A stretch of DNA of 64,000 bases from Micromonospora sp. C95 (GTDB taxonomy: Bacteria > Actinomycetota > Actinomycetes > Mycobacteriales > Micromonosporaceae), in the NCBI RefSeq assembly GCF_018070465.1, contig NZ_JAGPXT010000002.1, positions 434,001 through 498,000 on the forward strand, written 5' to 3'. The translations under genes were made by a program, and so were the position numbers. The notes beneath the pieces were generated by a model that did no database searches, had not been told where the DNA came from, and saw only the letters and a program-made list of their open reading frames with translations. Positions 51,319 through 59,919 of the stretch are shown piece by piece (position 1 is the first letter of the stretch; the number at the start of each line of letters is the position of its first letter).

Positions 51319-51739
51319 CTGTCGAGCTGAGTCGTTTGCGCTCTCATCCCGCCGGCCACGCGCCTTGTCGGCCCGGATCATCTCCGGGCCGCACCCGGTC
51401 GGGTCGGTCAGACCCGATCCCGACGCGGGGCCCTTGCGAACCCGCCGTCGGGCCGCGTCACCCGAGCCGGCCGAGAAGCGCGACTCAGGCAAGCATCCGC
51501 TCGACGCGCGTCGGTGATCGCCGCGACGATCCGGCGCCCGCTGGTATCCGCACCAGGCGACCCGATCGCACCAGCGAACCCCGGGACCGCACCATCGATC
51601 CGTCCGCGCCCTCAGCTCGACAGCACGCACACGACAAACCACCGGGTCCCCACCGGACCAACCGCGACCGCGCGTGGCACCCCACCGACCGATCCGTCCG
51701 CGCCCCCAGCTCGACAGCACGCAGCCGACAATCACCGGG
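51319..51739. repeat. Direct and inverted repeats in a 551-bp gene-free interval
   Basis: The interval 51233-51783 has no supportable gene. A sequence of about 50 bp occurs at 51596-51646 and again at 51690-51739 (shared CAGCTCGACAGCACGCA, mostly identical throughout). Its core CTCAGCTCGACAG appears inverted at 51319-51331. A related copy lies 25 kb away at 26522-26560. Confidence 0.8.
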
Positions 51740-51783
51740 CCGACCGTTGCGGCCGGCCCGCTGACCGATGGGCGCCCACGCTG

Positions 51784-52437
51784 TCAGTGCACGTGGTCGT
51801 GCTCGTCGTCGAGTTCCAGGAACGGGTGCTCGTCGAGGCGGCCGACCAGGCGGTCGTCGGCGCCCGGCTGGAACGGACCCAGCGGGTCGTCGTCGGCGAA
51901 CGACTCCAGGTCGACCGGGATGCCGACCTCGCTGACCATCACCACGCCGTCGAGCGGCTCCAGCTCCGGCACGTCGAGCGCGCCCAGCGAACCGTCGCCG
52001 CTCTGCAGCAGCTCCAGCACCGCCTCGCCGACACCCTCCACCGGCGGCACCTCCTCGTCTCCGGGTACGCCCTCCCGACGGGCCGCCTCGGCGACCCGGA
52101 TCAACGCGGAGACGCTCGGCACCCGGTAGTCACGCCGCTGGCGTACGGAGATCACCTGCGGGTGCGGGTCGGTGGACTCGACGCCCTCGCCAGCGGCGAA
52201 ACGCTGGTCGGCCTCGTCCGGGTCGATGGACTCGACGTCCCACGGGGTGACCTCGCCGAAGGCGTCCATGAGTTGCTCGTCGTAGGCGAACGACGCATTG
52301 TTCAGCGCGACGTACGCCTGCCAGACGTCGTCGTCGTCGATCCGGCCCTGCGCGGCCCGGACGGCGGCCAGGTGGTGGCGGGCCGCTTCGATCACGCGCT
52401 CGAGGGCGGCGTCCAGCTCACCGTGCTGGTCGGTCAT
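51784..52437 (-). CDS. Acidic hypothetical protein
   Basis: A 217-aa strongly acidic soluble protein. N-terminal helices (GELDAALERVIEAARHHLAA) are followed by DVWQAYVALNNASFAYDEQL, a PWDVESIDPDEADQRFA segment and a Pro/Asp/Glu-rich C-terminal region with a terminal HPFLELDDEHDHVH that could bind metal. No signal peptide or membrane helix. ATG 52437 is preceded by GGGGA; an in-frame ATG 18 nt earlier is possible. It lies 34 nt after the M20 peptidase start on the same strand, so they may be co-transcribed. This sits in the conserved dapE2-linked slot seen in actinobacteria. Function unknown. Confidence 0.75.
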   Translation of the reverse strand: MTDQHGELDAALERVIEAARHHLAAVRAAQGRIDDDDVWQAYVALNNASFAYDEQLMDAFGEVTPWDVESIDPDEADQRFAAGEGVESTDPHPQVISVRQRRDYRVPSVSALIRVAEAARREGVPGDEEVPPVEGVGEAVLELLQSGDGSLGALDVPELEPLDGVVMVSEVGIPVDLESFADDDPLGPFQPGADDRLVGRLDEHPFLELDDEHDHVH

Positions 52438-52471
52438 GTGAGGCGTCCCCTTCACGAAGAATCCAGGATGT

Positions 52472-53800
52472 CTAGCAGGTACGCAGGAACCGGTCGAGAA
52501 CCCGCACGCCGAACTGTAGTCCGTCCACCGGTACCCGCTCGTCGATGCCGTGGAACAGCGCCGAGAAGTTCAGGTCGGCCGGCAACCGCAGCGGCGCGAA
52601 CCCGAAACACCTGATGCCCAGCTGCGCGAAGGCCTTGGCGTCGGTGCCGCCGGAGAGCATGTACGGCACCGGCCGGGCGCCCGGATCCTCGGCCCGCAGC
52701 GCGGCGGCCATGGCCGCCACCAGGTCGCCGTCGAAGGTGGTCTCCAGCGCCGGCTGCCGTTGGACGTACTCGATGGCGATGTCCGGACCGACCAGCTCGC
52801 GCAGCTGCCGCTCCAGCAGCTCCGACTGGCCGGGCAGGCTGCGGCAGTCGATGGTGGCGCTGGCCCGGCCGGGGATGACGTTGTCCTTGTACCCGGCGGC
52901 GAGCCGGGTCGGGTTCGCGGTGTTACGGATGGTGGCGCCGATGATGTTCGCGATCGGGCCGAGCTTGGCGATGGCGGCTTCCGGGTCGTCCGGGTCCAGT
53001 TCGATGCCGAGGACCTCGGAGACCTCCTCCAGGAAGGCGCGCACGGTGTCGGTGACCACCACCGGGAAGCGGTGCCGGCCGATCCGGGCCACCGCCTCGG
53101 CCAGCGCGGTGACCGCGTTGTCGTCGTGCAGCATCGAGCCGTGCCCGGGCCGGCCCTTGGCGTGCAGCCGCAGCCAGTCGATGCCCTTCTGGGCGGTCTC
53201 GATCAGGTAGAGCCGCCGCGACGGGTCCACCGTGTACGAGAAGCCACCGACCTCACCGATGCCCTCGGTGCAGCCGTCGAAGAGGTCACGGTGCCGGGTG
53301 GTCAGGAAGTGGGCGCCGTACTCGCTGCCCGCCTCCTCGTCCGCGGTGTACGCGAGCACGATGTCCCGTGGCGGGCGCACCCCCGTACGCTGCCAGTCCC
53401 GCACCACCGCGAGGACCATCGCGTCGAAGTCCTTCATGTCGATGGCACCGCGGCCCCACAGATAGCCGTCGCGCAGCTCGCCCGAGAACGGGTGCACCGA
53501 CCACTCGTCGGCGTCCGCCGGTACGACGTCCAGGTGCCCGTGCACGAGCAACGCACCGCGACTGGGATCGGTGCCGGGTATCCGGGCGACCACGTTGGCC
53601 CGGCCGGGCGCGGACTCGTGGACGACCGGGGTGATGCCGACGTCGGCGAGCTTCTCCGCGACGTACTCGGCCGCGCCGCGTTCGCCGACGCTGGTGTCGT
53701 TGTCGCCGGTGTTCGTGGTGTCGATGCGCAGCAGGTCCCGGCACAGCTCGACGACCTCGTCGGTCGGCGCGGGGAGGGCGGCGTGGGCGTCGCTCGTCAT
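52472..53800 (-). CDS. M20-family metallopeptidase (DapE2/ArgE-like)
   Basis: A 442-aa M20/M25/M40 peptidase. Zinc ligands and catalytic residues appear in ALLVHGHLDVVPAD, WGRGAIDMKDFDAMV, AYTADEEAGSEYGAHFL and a late SALFHGIDERVPVDGL histidine. The lid dimerisation domain is inserted in the middle (KGRPGHGSMLHDDNAVTALA). It hydrolyses an N-acyl or dipeptide bond; the mycobacterial counterpart (Rv2141c, dapE2) is in the same neighbourhood, but succinyl-diaminopimelate activity is not assured. ATG 53800 is the first start. The acidic hypothetical follows downstream. Confidence 0.9.
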   Translation of the reverse strand: MTSDAHAALPAPTDEVVELCRDLLRIDTTNTGDNDTSVGERGAAEYVAEKLADVGITPVVHESAPGRANVVARIPGTDPSRGALLVHGHLDVVPADADEWSVHPFSGELRDGYLWGRGAIDMKDFDAMVLAVVRDWQRTGVRPPRDIVLAYTADEEAGSEYGAHFLTTRHRDLFDGCTEGIGEVGGFSYTVDPSRRLYLIETAQKGIDWLRLHAKGRPGHGSMLHDDNAVTALAEAVARIGRHRFPVVVTDTVRAFLEEVSEVLGIELDPDDPEAAIAKLGPIANIIGATIRNTANPTRLAAGYKDNVIPGRASATIDCRSLPGQSELLERQLRELVGPDIAIEYVQRQPALETTFDGDLVAAMAAALRAEDPGARPVPYMLSGGTDAKAFAQLGIRCFGFAPLRLPADLNFSALFHGIDERVPVDGLQFGVRVLDRFLRTC

Positions 53801-53914
53801 CGTGCCTTCATATCAGCCTAGAGTTTCGGTTCGGGCGGCTGCGGGTACTGCCGCGCCTGCCCGATGCCCGTCGAAGCCATCTCGTCGCTCCGCCCGCCCG
53901 CCCAGGAGGCGACC

Positions 53915-54514
53915 ATGTCCGTCCACCTGCCGCCGCTGCCGCCCACCCCCGGGGACGAATACCAGCCCCCCGGCCGCAGCATCGCCGACCTCGTCGCCGA
54001 GGAGCACCGGCAGTTGCTGGAGTTGACCCGGCGGCTGATCGAGCCCGGGCCGGACCCGGAGCACGGCCGCGACGTCCTGGTCGCCGCCCTGTCGCGGCAC
54101 CTCTCCGGGGAGGAGCAGTACCTGCTGCCCGCCGTCCGGCACGCCGTGGACGGCGCGAACCCGCTCGTCGACGAGGTGTTGGCCGGCGACGTCGAGCTGC
54201 TGCGGGCCCTGCAGGGGCTGACCGACGAGGCCCTGCCCGACGTGGCCGCCCGGGTCGAGGCGCACGCCCGTGCGGTCGACCCGTTGGTGCAGCGGCTGTG
54301 CGCCGCCGCCACCGAGGAGGAGCTGATCCGGCTCGGCAACCGGTTGGAGATCGCCGAGGAGGCGGCACCGACCCGCCCGCATCCGGCGGTGCCGCACAAC
54401 CCGCCGTGGAACCGGATCGTCGAGCCGGCGGTCGGGGTGGTGGACAAGGTTCGGGACGTCCTCGCCGGCCGGCACACCCAGATGAGTGAGCTGACCGAGC
54501 CGCCACCTCGGTGA
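53915..54514 (+). CDS. Hemerythrin-like HHE-domain protein
   Basis: A 199-aa protein. An N-terminal Pro-rich stretch precedes a four-helix bundle with hemerythrin-type ligands: VAEEHRQLLELT, LSRHLSGEEQYLLPAVRHAV and VEAHARAVDPLV carry His/Glu residues of a possible di-iron site. A C-terminal RPHPAVPHNPPWNRIVEPAVG links to a short helix. It may sense oxygen or bind iron. ATG 53915 has AGGAGG 5 nt upstream; an in-frame ATG at 53864 is weaker. A LysR regulator gene follows on the same strand. Confidence 0.82.
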   Translation: MSVHLPPLPPTPGDEYQPPGRSIADLVAEEHRQLLELTRRLIEPGPDPEHGRDVLVAALSRHLSGEEQYLLPAVRHAVDGANPLVDEVLAGDVELLRALQGLTDEALPDVAARVEAHARAVDPLVQRLCAAATEEELIRLGNRLEIAEEAAPTRPHPAVPHNPPWNRIVEPAVGVVDKVRDVLAGRHTQMSELTEPPPR

Positions 54515-54591
54515 GAGACCCGCGCCACGTTCATGGTCGTTGATCCGTCCAGGCACTACCGCCAGCTGCGCCGTGGCCCTACCGTCACGCT

Positions 54592-55590
54592 ATGAATCTG
54601 GAGTTGCGCCACCTGCGGGTGGTCTGCGCCATCGCGGAGACGGGGAGCGTGACCAAGGCGGCCTCGACGCTCGGGCTGGCCCAGCCGGCGCTGACCGCCC
54701 AGCTCCAGCGGATCGAACGTACCCTCGGCGGGCCGCTGTTCGAACGGGACCGGCGCGGCGCGCGGCCCACCGCGCTCGGCGAGTTGGTGCTGGCCCGGGC
54801 CCGGGTGCTGCTGCCGGCCATGAAGGGCCTGCAGGACGAGGCGGCCCGGTTGGCCGGCGCGGGGGACGCGCCCCGCCGGTACCGGTTCGGCGGGGTGAAC
54901 AGCCCGATCCTGGGTCGGTTGGTGCACCGGCTGGCCGCCGAGCAGCCGCAGGCGCAGATCAGCACGCACGCCTCCTGGTCGGTCGACGAGCTGGCCCAGC
55001 TGGTCGCCGGCGGCCGGCTGGACTACGCGCTGACCGGGGTGTGTGGTGACTCGACACCGTCGGCGGATTACGGGCTGAGCTGGCGGGAGGTCGCCGTCGA
55101 CCCGGTCATGGTGCTGCTGCCGGAGACCCACCCGCTGGCCGGGCGCGACGAGGTGGACCTGGCCGACCTGCGGCACGAGCAGTGGGTGGCGGCGCCGGGG
55201 GACGGCTGCTTCGGCGACTGCTTCGCCGCCGCCTGCGCCCGGGCCGGGTTCACCCCCCGCAAGGTGTACGAGGCCGACGTACGCAGCTGCATCGACCTGG
55301 TGGACGCCGGCGAGGCGGTGGCGCTGTGCCAGGCCACCTTCCGGCCGGTTGCCGGTCTGGTGACCCGCCGGCTGGTCGACACGCCGCTGCGCTGGCGGCT
55401 GATGCTGGGCTGGCATCCGGAGTCCGCCGCCGCCCGCACCGCCGACCTGGTGCTGGAGACCGCCCTGGTCGCGTACACCGACGCCCTCGCGCCGCATCCG
55501 GCGTACCTGGCCTGGCTGCTGCGCAACCCGGCGTTCGGTGTCCGGCGACCGGCGCCGGTGGTGGCTGCGCACCGGGTGCGAACCGGCTGA
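54592..55590 (+). CDS. LysR-family transcriptional regulator
   Basis: A 332-aa regulator. Residues 1-60 are the LysR winged helix (ELRHLRVVCAIAETGSVTKA, LAQPALTAQLQRIERTLGGP, LFERDRRGARPTALG). Residues about 95-300 are the substrate-binding-like effector domain (YRFGGVNSPILGRLVHRLA, LSWREVAVDPVMVLLPETHP). The coinducer is unknown. LysR genes are usually divergent from their target; here the upstream gene runs the same way, so the target may be elsewhere. A short 78-aa gene follows after 19 nt. Confidence 0.92.
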   Translation: MNLELRHLRVVCAIAETGSVTKAASTLGLAQPALTAQLQRIERTLGGPLFERDRRGARPTALGELVLARARVLLPAMKGLQDEAARLAGAGDAPRRYRFGGVNSPILGRLVHRLAAEQPQAQISTHASWSVDELAQLVAGGRLDYALTGVCGDSTPSADYGLSWREVAVDPVMVLLPETHPLAGRDEVDLADLRHEQWVAAPGDGCFGDCFAAACARAGFTPRKVYEADVRSCIDLVDAGEAVALCQATFRPVAGLVTRRLVDTPLRWRLMLGWHPESAAARTADLVLETALVAYTDALAPHPAYLAWLLRNPAFGVRRPAPVVAAHRVRTG

Positions 55591-55609
55591 GCGCGGGTAA
55601 GGGGCGGGT

Positions 55610-55846
55610 ATGACCGACCTCTATCCCGCCGCCGACGAGCGCGAACTGCTCCGTCGGGCCGCCGCCGCGCACACCGCCGCCGTCCGGGAGTGCGAAGCCT
55701 TCCTGCGCCGGTTGCCGGAGGTGCCGGACCCGGCCGACCTGGCCGAGTACGCCAACCTGCTCACCCGCGAGGAGCAGACCCGCGCCGACCGGCAGGCCGC
55801 CGCCGACGCCGCCGGGCTGGCCATCGCCAGCCTCGAAGCCGAGTGA
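55610..55846 (+). CDS. Small helical hypothetical protein
   Basis: A 78-aa, Ala/Glu/Arg-rich helical protein (ELLRRAAAAHTAAVRECEAF, NLLTREEQTRADRQAAADAA) with coiled-coil character and no membrane segment. ATG 55610 has AAGGGG 5 nt upstream and lies 19 nt after the LysR gene. It ends 5 nt from the convergent small membrane protein gene. Not recognised. Confidence 0.6.
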   Translation: MTDLYPAADERELLRRAAAAHTAAVRECEAFLRRLPEVPDPADLAEYANLLTREEQTRADRQAAADAAGLAIASLEAE

Positions 55847-55851
55847 GCCCG

Positions 55852-56043
55852 TCAGTCTCTGTCACGCTTGCGGCGGGTGAGCGAGTAGGCGGTCGCGCCG
55901 GCAAGCAGGCCGGCCACCGCGCCGAGCAGCGCGGTGCCGACGGCCGAGTCGATCGCCTCGTAGTCGCTCGCGGACCAGCCCCAGAGCCAGCCGGCGGCCG
56001 CGCCCGCGACCAGCCCGATCAACGGCCAGCCCGCTGATCTCAT
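55852..56043 (-). CDS. Small two-helix membrane protein
   Basis: A 63-aa protein with two hydrophobic helices (WPLIGLVAGAAAGWLWGW and AVGTALLGAVAGLLAGATAY) joined by a short acidic loop, and a basic tail RRKRDRD. It begins 4 nt after the stop of the upstream exported protein gene and so appears to be the last member of that four-gene minus-strand operon. Function unknown; glycine-zipper-like helices could oligomerise. Confidence 0.65.
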   Translation of the reverse strand: MRSAGWPLIGLVAGAAAGWLWGWSASDYEAIDSAVGTALLGAVAGLLAGATAYSLTRRKRDRD

Positions 56044-56047
56044 GGGT

Positions 56048-57016
56048 TCACGCCCGTCGCCGGTCGGCGCGACGTCGGCTGCCGGTCAACAGCAGGAAGG
56101 CCACGCCGACGAGCATAACCGCTCCGATCACGGCGGCCAGCCCCGGGCCGCGCCGGCCCGCGGGTTTGACGTCCACCAGGACGGTTCCGGCCGCGGGATT
56201 GTAACCGCCGTTGGCGGCGACCCGCAGCTCGTAGCGCCCCGGCTGGGTGGCAGTTCCGGTGAACTCCCCGGTCTGTTTGGTGCCAGTGGTCGAGAACGTG
56301 TCTTGATCGCGGTCGAGCTCGAGCGGTCCACCCGCACTCTCGACCAGGACGCTCAACGGACGGTCAGCCCGCTCGGCTCGGCTCGACACCTCGTAGGGCA
56401 GGGTGAACTGCTCGCCGACCTCGGCGCTCAGCTTCTTTGGGAGAGCGATGCTGAGCTGTTCGGGTTGGATGGTGGTGGCAGTGAACCCGCTCGCGGGGTC
56501 GATCTCCACCCGGTCGACCAGCCCGTCGCCGTCCTGCAGGGCGACCTTGAAGGTGTTGGGCCCCGGGCTGACGGAGCCCGCCCTCGGATAGTTCTCGTAG
56601 TCGACGACGATGGAGTCCTCCTTCGTGACGGTGGTGACCGGCCCGGACAGGTATCCGTCGTAGAAGACCCGTGTGCCGCCACCGGGCTGGGCCCGCAGCG
56701 TCACCAGGGCGGCCGGGCTGTCGTTGAGCGCGCCGACCACGCGGGCGGTGCCGTCGGCTGGCGCGCCGCGGGCGAAAGTGATCCGCATCTTCAGCCGCGT
56801 CGTGAACCAGGGCGCGAGGTCTCCGGCGGTCAGGGTCCAGCGCGCCGAGAATTGGGTCCGGTCGCCGGTCAGGGTGCGTTCCCGCGTCGCCATCTCGCTG
56901 ACGGTCCACTCTGTGGAGCCGGCGATTGCCGGCCCTCCGGTGGTTGCAACGCCGGAGGGCACGACGAAAAGGGCGACGAGGACGACCCGCGCAAGCCGGT
57001 GTCGGCTCCGCGTCAT
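56048..57016 (-). CDS. Exported, membrane-anchored beta-rich protein
   Basis: A 322-aa protein. Signal peptide HRLARVVLVALFVVPSGVAT; then beta-rich repeats including WTVSEMATRERTLTGDRTQF, a calcium-like DGDGLVDRVEIDPASG segment, an Ig-like ATQPGRYELRVAANGG unit, and a C-terminal membrane helix (GLAAVIGAVMLVGVAFLLL) with a basic end. No LPxTG sortase signal. ATG 57016 follows 7 nt after the stop of the next upstream exported gene. Third gene of an operon of exported proteins; possibly a cell-surface structural or adhesive component (inference). Confidence 0.7.
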   Translation of the reverse strand: MTRSRHRLARVVLVALFVVPSGVATTGGPAIAGSTEWTVSEMATRERTLTGDRTQFSARWTLTAGDLAPWFTTRLKMRITFARGAPADGTARVVGALNDSPAALVTLRAQPGGGTRVFYDGYLSGPVTTVTKEDSIVVDYENYPRAGSVSPGPNTFKVALQDGDGLVDRVEIDPASGFTATTIQPEQLSIALPKKLSAEVGEQFTLPYEVSSRAERADRPLSVLVESAGGPLELDRDQDTFSTTGTKQTGEFTGTATQPGRYELRVAANGGYNPAAGTVLVDVKPAGRRGPGLAAVIGAVMLVGVAFLLLTGSRRRADRRRA

Positions 57017-57023
57017 CGGTGCC

Positions 57024-57722
57024 TCACCCGGGGTAGGGTGTGGCGATGTAGGTGGCGTAACCGCTGTTCTCCCAGGTGTGGTCACCCTCGACGCGGTAGG
57101 GCTCCCAGTTGTCGAAGTCGGACCACTCGCGGTCGACCCAATAGCCGCCTGCCTCCATCCGGTCAGCGATGGTTTGCTCGGCCTCCTCGCTGCCGTAGTG
57201 GCGCTTGCCGATCGGCGGGCACTCGTTGGCGTCCCAGTGTGTCGATCCGACGACGAAGTACCCGAGGCCAGGGTGATACATATAGTCGGTCGAGGGAGGC
57301 GCGTAGATGCGGTAGTGCCGCGTCTCCAGACCGACGGCCGGGCAGGCGATCTCCTTCTTGCCGCCGTCGTCGTCCCAGACCGCGGCGGTGTTGCCGGTGC
57401 GGACCGGCATGTACATGTCCTGCCAGCTCGAGTCCTCGAAGCCGAAGTCGTCAAGCGTGCTCTTGACGAAGTCGATGTCGGCCCAGTCCCAGAACACGAC
57501 GCTGGTGGCCCAGTCGACCGCATTGCAGTCCGACACCTTGTCGAGATAGTCGTAGTTGTGGAACTGGATGCCGTCGAAATCGAAGTAATAGCATTGGATG
57601 CGCGATGTCGCCGCAGTTGCCGGGTTGCTGGAGGGCACGCCGACCAGGGCCGCCGTCACGGCGACGAGCACCGCCGTGAGGACGGCCACACGGCTGCGGA
57701 TTCCGCCGAGTGCTTCACTCAT
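57024..57722 (-). CDS. Secreted Trp/Tyr-rich hypothetical protein
   Basis: A 232-aa protein. A signal peptide (VAVLTAVLVAVTAALVGVPS, ending ATAA) is followed by a mature part unusually rich in Trp, Tyr, Asp and Asn: QCYYFDFDGIQFHNYDYLDK, SVVFWDWADIDFVKS, YVVG-like GLGYFVVGSTHWDAN and DNWEPYRVEGDHTWENSGYA. Four cysteines could pair outside the cell. ATG 57722 overlaps the upstream gene stop (ATGA). Not recognised. Composition suggests carbohydrate- or wall-binding, but this is only inference. Confidence 0.7.
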   Translation of the reverse strand: MSEALGGIRSRVAVLTAVLVAVTAALVGVPSSNPATAATSRIQCYYFDFDGIQFHNYDYLDKVSDCNAVDWATSVVFWDWADIDFVKSTLDDFGFEDSSWQDMYMPVRTGNTAAVWDDDGGKKEIACPAVGLETRHYRIYAPPSTDYMYHPGLGYFVVGSTHWDANECPPIGKRHYGSEEAEQTIADRMEAGGYWVDREWSDFDNWEPYRVEGDHTWENSGYATYIATPYPG

Positions 57723-58321
57723 TTCGGGGCCTCCTTGGGCAGCTTCGCGATCCATTCGTTGCCCGAGCCCTGCGTCGGCACGGCCTCCTCGTCGGGGGTG
57801 AGCCCGACGATGCCGGCCGTGTCGTCGACGAAGATGGTCACGCCGGTGACGTTCGACCAGGAGGCGTTGTAGCTGTACTGCTGGTAGGTGTCGCGGGCGT
57901 CATCCCAAACCATGACCGGCCACCCGCGCATCGGCATATCGACCGGCTTGGCGAGCTCGATTTCCCGCACGACGCCGATCCGCTCGGTGCTCACCGCCCG
58001 GCTCCAGGTGCCTTCCTTGACCACCTTGTACGTGGTGCCCTGAAGCAACGCACGCAGGGCCGGGTCGGCGGCCATGTGCCGGTCGGCGGTGAGCTTGAGT
58101 TCGGCGGAGACGCCGACCGACAACGGTCGAGGCACGGGCTTGTGGGCGGCGGCCTCCGCGCGGGACTTCGGCGGAGCCACCCGCTCGAGGGCCCCGTTCG
58201 ACACCGGCTTTGCCAATTGGGGCGCCGGGGCCGGTTGGCCGGTCACGGCATTGACCGGCATGACGAGGAGTGCGGCACCGACCAACGCCGCCACTCCAGC
58301 AACCGTTCTGATTTTGGGCAT
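57719..58321 (-). CDS. Secreted hypothetical protein, first of exported-protein operon
   Basis: A 200-aa protein. Signal peptide TVAGVAALVGAALLVMPVNA; the mature region begins with a Pro/Ala-rich stretch, then a beta-rich domain (YKVVKEGTWSRAVSTERIGV, MVWDDARDTYQQYSYNASWS, VTGVTIFVDDTAGIVGLT). No catalytic motif. ATG 58321 has AAGGA 6 nt upstream. First gene of a four-gene minus-strand operon (58321 to 55852) with start/stop overlap or gaps below 8 nt. Function unknown. Confidence 0.7.
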   Translation of the reverse strand: MPKIRTVAGVAALVGAALLVMPVNAVTGQPAPAPQLAKPVSNGALERVAPPKSRAEAAAHKPVPRPLSVGVSAELKLTADRHMAADPALRALLQGTTYKVVKEGTWSRAVSTERIGVVREIELAKPVDMPMRGWPVMVWDDARDTYQQYSYNASWSNVTGVTIFVDDTAGIVGLTPDEEAVPTQGSGNEWIAKLPKEAPK

Positions 58322-58519
58322 GCTGATTCCTTTCAGCGCAGCTTAGAGCTTGTGCTCAGCAGTGGGCAGCCGCAGCCGGTAAATCGAGATCCGGAAATGC
58401 GCGGCGCGTGCGCAAGAAAAGTCTGTTTCTCCGACCGATCACCCCCCGTAGGGATCGTCGTCAGCAGATGCGAGTTACCGCAAATATTGGCCAAACGTAT
58501 CTACGAAACTCACTTCAAG

Positions 58520-59173
58520 TCAACCCCAGCCGAGTTCAGAGGGTTGGGGAAAGCCAGCGTGCCAGACGCCCCAGCCGGCAACGACCAGCAGCGCGGGCAG
58601 CGACGCGATCAACACGAGTTGACCAGACCCGGCGCGGGTGAGCCAGCCCCAGACGGCGAAGCAGGCGAAGGCCGCCAGGCCGAGAACAGCGGTGCCACCC
58701 TCCAGCGCGTTGGTCGCAGCAGTCGTCCCGACGGCCAGCGCCAGCAGCGCCGGGACCGGCCCGCGCGGTGGATCTCGCCGGATGATGATCGTCGCGAGCG
58801 CGGCCCAGACCAGCATCGCACCGGTGAACCACAGGTAGTGGCCGACGACCTCGTCCCACAGGTGGGCTGCCTCGGCGGACGTGGCGTTGCTGATCGAGTT
58901 GGCGGACAGGTGGACGCCGTGTCCTTCGACGTAAGTGACGGCGCCTGCGAGGTAGACGAGCCAAACCACGGCCGAGGTCCCTCCCGCGCGCCAGAGGGAA
59001 GCGGCGGCGGGCAGGAGGAACGCGTAGGGCGTCGCCAAATCGATCCAGTCGGCCCAGCGGGTCGACCCGGACCCCACCGGTCCCAGCCACGCAAACCCGC
59101 TGCCGACGTGGTGAAACACGGCATAGGCGATCGCGGAGGCCGCGAACCACCGGACGGAGCAGAGCACCCCCAC
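58520..59173 (-). CDS. Integral membrane hypothetical protein
   Basis: A 217-aa protein with about six hydrophobic segments and conserved-looking polar residues at their ends: AIAYAVFHHVGSGFAW, VEGHGVHLSANSISNAT and LWDEVVGHYLWFTGAML. The clustered histidines (FHH, HGVH, GHY) are reminiscent of heme- or metal-binding membrane proteins. GTG 59173 is the start, without a clear ribosome site. It stands alone between the exported-protein operon and the DUF3140 gene. Function unknown. Confidence 0.65.
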   Translation of the reverse strand: MGVLCSVRWFAASAIAYAVFHHVGSGFAWLGPVGSGSTRWADWIDLATPYAFLLPAAASLWRAGGTSAVVWLVYLAGAVTYVEGHGVHLSANSISNATSAEAAHLWDEVVGHYLWFTGAMLVWAALATIIIRRDPPRGPVPALLALAVGTTAATNALEGGTAVLGLAAFACFAVWGWLTRAGSGQLVLIASLPALLVVAGWGVWHAGFPQPSELGWG

Positions 59174-59390
59174 ATGGTCTGCCGAGGACGTCAGGTGCGC
59201 CAGCCCGGTGGCTAAATGATCAGCTCGACGATGCCTGCGACCCGGGCGTCACGTTCGAGCAGACCGGCATCGACCACGTGTCGAACCCCGGGTCTGATGG
59301 AGAGTTGGTCGACCCGAAGCCGAGTAGCCCGGCCGGACGTGCGGGTGTCTCCGGCGCGGTGCGGCGGCGCCGGGGACACCCGTGGCGGGG

Positions 59391-59741
59391 TCACCGTTCG
59401 ACGAGCACGTCGTGGCCCAGGTCGAGCAGGCTGTGTCGCCATTCGTCGTCGGCGTTGCCCCGGCCGGGCTTGGCGGCGGTCAGCGAGCGGATCCGCTCGA
59501 CGGCGTCCCGCATCACCTCGACGTCCTCCGGCGTCAGGTCGACCTTGCGCTTGCGCAGCACGGCGAGGATCTGCCGGCCCGGCTCCGGCAGGTTCAGGTC
59601 CGGGTCGGGGCCGAACGCGGCCTCGCCGGAGCCGCGGGTCAGCAGCCACTGTCGCAGTTGCTCGGACGGCACGTTGACCTCGGCGTGGAAGTCCTCCCAG
59701 AGCACTTCCACCTCCGGGTCGAGTCGCTGTTCGCGTGCCAT
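59391..59741 (-). CDS. DUF3140-family protein
   Basis: A 116-aa protein: RLDPEVEVLWEDFHAEVNVP, SEQLRQWLLTRGSGEAAFGP and GRGNADDEWRHSLLDLGHDV, which together mark DUF3140. Family members are small soluble proteins of unknown role; the WRHSLLDLGHD segment looks like it could pack on a partner. ATG 59741 overlaps the stop of a 54-aa upstream gene (TGATG). Followed by about 220 bp without a gene. Confidence 0.85.
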   Translation of the reverse strand: MAREQRLDPEVEVLWEDFHAEVNVPSEQLRQWLLTRGSGEAAFGPDPDLNLPEPGRQILAVLRKRKVDLTPEDVEVMRDAVERIRSLTAAKPGRGNADDEWRHSLLDLGHDVLVER

Positions 59742-59905
59742 CAGCCCTCCTCTGCCGGCGGCGACCCGGACTCCTCCGGGTGCCCCTCGTCGGTCTGCCC
59801 ACCCAGCCCCTCCGGCGGCACCTGCACCCGGGCTGGGTTGGCCGTCGGTGGCGCCAGGATCGCCTCGGTCCGCTCGTCCTCGCGGGCCTCGTCCGGTTCG
59901 GTCAT
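59741..59905 (-). CDS. 54-aa acidic small protein upstream of DUF3140 gene
   Basis: ATG 59905 opens MTEPDEAREDERTEAILAPP, then a Pro/Gly/Glu-rich stretch ending PPAEEG. Strongly acidic and probably disordered. It starts 14 nt after the ClpC-like gene stop (59920), with GAAGGGCACCG ahead of it, and its stop overlaps the DUF3140 ATG by one base (TGATG). High GC at third positions supports coding. Possibly an adaptor or a translation-coupling peptide. Confidence 0.6.
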   Translation of the reverse strand: MTEPDEAREDERTEAILAPPTANPARVQVPPEGLGGQTDEGHPEESGSPPAEEG

Positions 59906-59919
59906 CGGTGCCCTTCCGG

